A stretch of 7,749 bases of DNA from an uncultured Clostridia bacterium (GTDB lineage: Bacteria > Bacillota > Clostridia > TANB77 > CAG-508). The stretch's first letter is position 1, and each line of letters opens with the position of its first letter. The stretch lies in contig CAKOWP010000051.1 in NCBI GenBank assembly GCA_934122385.1, positions 1 through 7,749 on the forward strand. The letters run 5' to 3'. This document shows positions 5,081 through 7,749 of the stretch, piece by piece. Under the pieces are notes generated by a model that did no database searches, was not told the origin of the DNA, and worked only from the letters and a program-made list of their open reading frames with translations. The translations under genes were made by a program, and so were the position numbers.

Positions 5081-7749
5081 ATTTCAATTTCTTTTCCCAA
5101 ATAAACAGAATAAATATAAACCTTCTCCACCTTTGTACCCAAAGCATTCTCCAAAGCTTGTTTGTACAAATCCAATTGACTCTTATATTTTTCAACAAGT
5201 TCAAATTCCTTACCACTTTCAACATAATCAGTCTTATAATCAACCAAAACAATTTGTCCATTTTCATTTACAAAATATAAATCTATAATACCCTGAACAA
5301 GTATATTTTCCTTTATATCCTCATCATAAATTTGACTTGCTGGAACATTAATATAAAATGGCTTTTCTTGATAATATTCTTTAGCATTTTTTAATTGTTT
5401 CCAAATTTCTGATTTTGTAAATTGTAATATTTTGTTTGGATTTATTACTTTGCTTTCTTTTTCTGTTATTATTTTGTTCATTTCCAAATTTTGTATTAAT
5501 GATTTTATTTTTTCTAAATCATAATCCTCTTTTGGATTTAATTTTTGTAGGCATAAGTGTATAAGTGTTCCTTTTTGTGCTGATGTTATTTTAGTTTCTT
5601 TTTCATCTTGTAAAAACTTAGGCTTTTCAAAAGTAACATTTGCTTTATCAGTATTGTCATTATTTTCACCTGTCTTGTCGTTTATTTCTGTAGATTCTTC
5701 ATTATCTAAACTCTCAAAATCAACATCCAATTGTTTTTGTTTCATTTTCTTAATTTTTGTAACAGAACTTTTTGTTGGAATATCAATAGCCAATTTATCA
5801 GGATATTCATATTCAATTTGTTCTTTAATTGATTTTATATCCTTTTTATTAGAATTTTTATTTAAAATCTCAATTACATTTTGAGATGTATTTTCTTGCT
5901 CACTTTCCTGTTTTTTATTTCCTAAAATACTACTTGGTTCTATCCTATTCAATTCAAGTAAATCTTCTGTATTAGACTGTTCATACAAATATACAAGCAA
6001 TATCCAGTCTAAATAGTCTTTGTATTTTTTTACTAAAATAGGATTTATTTTTCCATTTTTTCTTGCATAAATATTTTTTTGTTGTTCAATATCTTCTAGC
6101 TGTTTTGAATAATCTTTAGAAATTCCTGTTATTATTAATTTTTCCTTTGCTCTTGTTAAAGCCACATACAAAATTCTCATTTCTTCCGAGATATTTTCAT
6201 TTCTAATAACATTTTTTATTGCTTCTCTTGTTAAAGTATCATATTGAACTTGTGCATTGTAATTAATATATTTTGCGCCTATTCCTAGGTCTTGATGCAA
6301 TAGGACTGGATTTTTTCTAATGTCTTGCTCATTGAATTGTTTGTTTGCATTTACCAAAAATACAATTGGAAATTCAAGTCCTTTACTCTTGTGTATACTC
6401 ATTATTCTAATAACATCATCATTTTCACCTATTATTTTTGCTGAACTTAAATCACCTGAATTGATTTTTAGTTTTTCTATAAAGTTTATAAAATTATATA
6501 ATCCTTTAAAACTTGCAGTTTCATATTTTTTTGCTCTTTCAAATAGCATCTTCAAGTTTGCTTGTCTTAAATTACCATTTGGCATTAGCCCAACATAATT
6601 GTAATACCCTGTGTCTGAATAAATTTTCCAGATCAATTCATCTAATGCTAGATATTCTTGTTCTTTTCTCCAAGTATCAATTTGGCTTAAAAATTTTTCT
6701 ATTTTTTCTTTTAATTGTGCATTAACATCGACTTTTGCTTTTTGCATACAATTATAGAAATTGTCATATTTGTCTGATAAACGGATTTCCACAAGTTCGT
6801 TATCTGTAAATTTTCCTATGTTTGATCTCAAAACCGTTACAAGTGGAATGTCTTGCATAGGGTTATCTATTATCTTTAGCAAACTCATAATTGTTTGAAT
6901 TTCTATTGAGTCTAGATATTCTTGGTTACTATCTGCAAATACAGGCATATCAAGTTTTATAAGTTCTTGTTCATATATATTTGCCTTGTCTTTTGTGGAC
7001 CTTAGCAAAATTGCTATATCTTTGTATGTTATATCTCTAAACGTTTCCTTTTTTCTGTCATATACTTGATATTTGCTATCTATTAATTTTTTAATTTTAT
7101 TTGCAACATATTTTGCTTCAATTTCAATATTTTCCAGGTGTTCTAATTCATCTACACTTTCCACATCTTCGTCATCAAAATCATCTGAATTTTCATAATA
7201 TTTATTTGAGTACTCTTGGCTATCTTCTTCGTTTTCTTCCTCTGTTTTAACATCAATTATATCAATTTCCGTTTTTAAATTCTGATTTATTTTTTTGTAG
7301 TCTTCTGCACCAAAATTCAAATATTCATCTTCGTTATAGTCAACTTCTCCTAATTTTGTGCTCATAATATTTTCAAAAATCAAATTTGTAAAATCAAGCA
7401 CATTGTCTCTACTTCTAAAGTTTTTAAATAACTGAATTTTTCTTCCAGTAAGACAGTTGGGACAGTCCAAATTTGTCTCACCTTTAAAGTCCTTTTTTAT
7501 CGAATTTTGTTTTTCGACATTGTTTGACATATTTATGAGACATTTTTGCACTGTCCCATATGTCTCATATTTTTCTAAAAATAGTTTTGGCATTGCTTGT
7601 CTAAATCTATAAATACTTTGTTTTACATCTCCAACCATAAACATGTTATTTCCTCTAGAAATTGAAGAAAGAATAAATTCTTGCACAAGGTTACTGTCTT
7701 GATATTCGTCAATTGCAATTTCTTCGAATTTTTCTGTGTATTTTTTTGC
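5077..7749 (-). CDS. addA: AddA, helicase-nuclease subunit of the AddAB recombination complex (N-terminus outside the window)
   Basis: AddAB (RexAB), the Gram-positive counterpart of RecBCD, unwinds and resects double-strand breaks for RecA. The visible 890 residues keep most UvrD-like helicase motifs: motif II IDEYQDSN (13-20), motif III GDVKQSIYRFRQA (40-52), motif IV IQLFKNFRSR (about 105-114), motif V VIRIMSIHKSKGLEFP and motif VI MRILYVALTRAKEKL. A RecB-type nuclease domain follows: GTLIH (H about 731), GIIDLYF (D about 823), VDYKTD (about 836-841) and the SQLDLYKQAL helix. Walker A and motif Ia lie outside the window. The frame is open to the window edge; a GTG at 7686 is internal, since motif II lies upstream of it. 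Between motifs III and IV an extra segment (about residues 65-101) is encoded by a palindromic element. An acidic stretch follows motif IV and a low-complexity linker precedes the nuclease. No terminator is visible after the TGA stop. Confidence 0.96.
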   Translation of the reverse strand, partial: AKKYTEKFEEIAIDEYQDSNLVQEFILSSISRGNNMFMVGDVKQSIYRFRQAMPKLFLEKYETYGTVQKCLINMSNNVEKQNSIKKDFKGETNLDCPNCLTGRKIQLFKNFRSRDNVLDFTNLIFENIMSTKLGEVDYNEDEYLNFGAEDYKKINQNLKTEIDIIDVKTEEENEEDSQEYSNKYYENSDDFDDEDVESVDELEHLENIEIEAKYVANKIKKLIDSKYQVYDRKKETFRDITYKDIAILLRSTKDKANIYEQELIKLDMPVFADSNQEYLDSIEIQTIMSLLKIIDNPMQDIPLVTVLRSNIGKFTDNELVEIRLSDKYDNFYNCMQKAKVDVNAQLKEKIEKFLSQIDTWRKEQEYLALDELIWKIYSDTGYYNYVGLMPNGNLRQANLKMLFERAKKYETASFKGLYNFINFIEKLKINSGDLSSAKIIGENDDVIRIMSIHKSKGLEFPIVFLVNANKQFNEQDIRKNPVLLHQDLGIGAKYINYNAQVQYDTLTREAIKNVIRNENISEEMRILYVALTRAKEKLIITGISKDYSKQLEDIEQQKNIYARKNGKINPILVKKYKDYLDWILLVYLYEQSNTEDLLELNRIEPSSILGNKKQESEQENTSQNVIEILNKNSNKKDIKSIKEQIEYEYPDKLAIDIPTKSSVTKIKKMKQKQLDVDFESLDNEESTEINDKTGENNDNTDKANVTFEKPKFLQDEKETKITSAQKGTLIHLCLQKLNPKEDYDLEKIKSLIQNLEMNKIITEKESKVINPNKILQFTKSEIWKQLKNAKEYYQEKPFYINVPASQIYDEDIKENILVQGIIDLYFVNENGQIVLVDYKTDYVESGKEFELVEKYKSQLDLYKQALENALGTKVEKVYIYSVYLGKEIEI
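7449..7567. repeat. REPIN-like palindromic element inserted in frame within addA
   Basis: Two 32-bp arms in inverted orientation lie at 7449-7480 and 7536-7567. Their inner 23 bp (7458-7480 and 7536-7558) match at 20 of 23 positions, sharing TGGGACAGT and TGTCTCA. Each arm can fold into its own hairpin through TGAGACA/TGTCTCA ends (right arm perfect, left arm one mismatch, TAAGACA). The 55-bp spacer is A+T-rich. The arm length and the GGGAC-GT core with GTCTCA ends match the element at 81-221. It lies wholly inside addA and is translated without a stop, giving residues such as GTVQKCLINMSNN and LDCPNCLTG that do not look like AddA. Confidence 0.8.

Noticed and set aside
7449..7475. Zinc-binding CPNC site in AddA
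   Set aside because: Only one CxxC pair is present and it is encoded by the arm of the palindromic element, so it is more likely incidental than a metal site.
7684..7686. GTG at 7686 as the start of AddA
   Set aside because: The frame continues upstream to the window edge and encodes helicase motif II (IDEYQDSN) before this codon, so it is internal.

Overview
The window is strongly A+T-rich, and every convincing gene lies on the minus strand. Standard Shine-Dalgarno sites, T-tailed hairpin terminators and sigma-A-type promoters point to a low-GC Gram-positive. TGA is used as a stop (end of addA), so this is not a Mycoplasma-type code. A class III (anaerobic) ribonucleotide reductase with its activase, an AddAB-type recombination helicase-nuclease and an Rpn/PD-(D/E)XK transposase-family gene together suggest an anaerobic, probably gut-associated member of the Clostridia. 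I cannot name a species.

Layout in transcription order (right to left): (1) 7749-5077, the C-terminal 890 residues of addA, whose N-terminus lies outside the window. (2) 4997-4329, a cytosolic ankyrin-repeat protein with its own consensus promoter and a strong terminator. (3) 4184-3717, a small membrane-anchored protein with an FxLYD-like outer domain, with a promoter whose -35 box sits in a perfect 26-bp palindrome. (4) 3507-2677, an Rpn-family nuclease/transposase-like gene with no canonical start codon at its conserved N-terminus, bracketed by a 16-bp inverted repeat. (5) 2386-227, nrdD, preceded by a regulatory region with two palindromic motifs. (6) 73-1, the first codons of nrdG.

nrdD and nrdG form one functional unit: NrdG installs the glycyl radical on NrdD, which makes dNTPs without oxygen. 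AddA acts with AddB (probably just upstream, outside the window) in double-strand break repair. The ankyrin, FxLYD and rpn genes each look monocistronic. No terminator is visible after addA, so addA transcripts may run into the ankyrin gene.

The most unusual feature is a pair of REPIN-like palindromic elements, each with two 32-bp inverted arms carrying a GGGAC(G/A)GT core and GTCTCA/TGAGAC ends. One fills the nrdD-nrdG gap. The other lies inside addA, in frame, between helicase motifs III and IV, and appears to add about 37 residues to the protein. This recalls the Rickettsia palindromic elements that insert into open reading frames.
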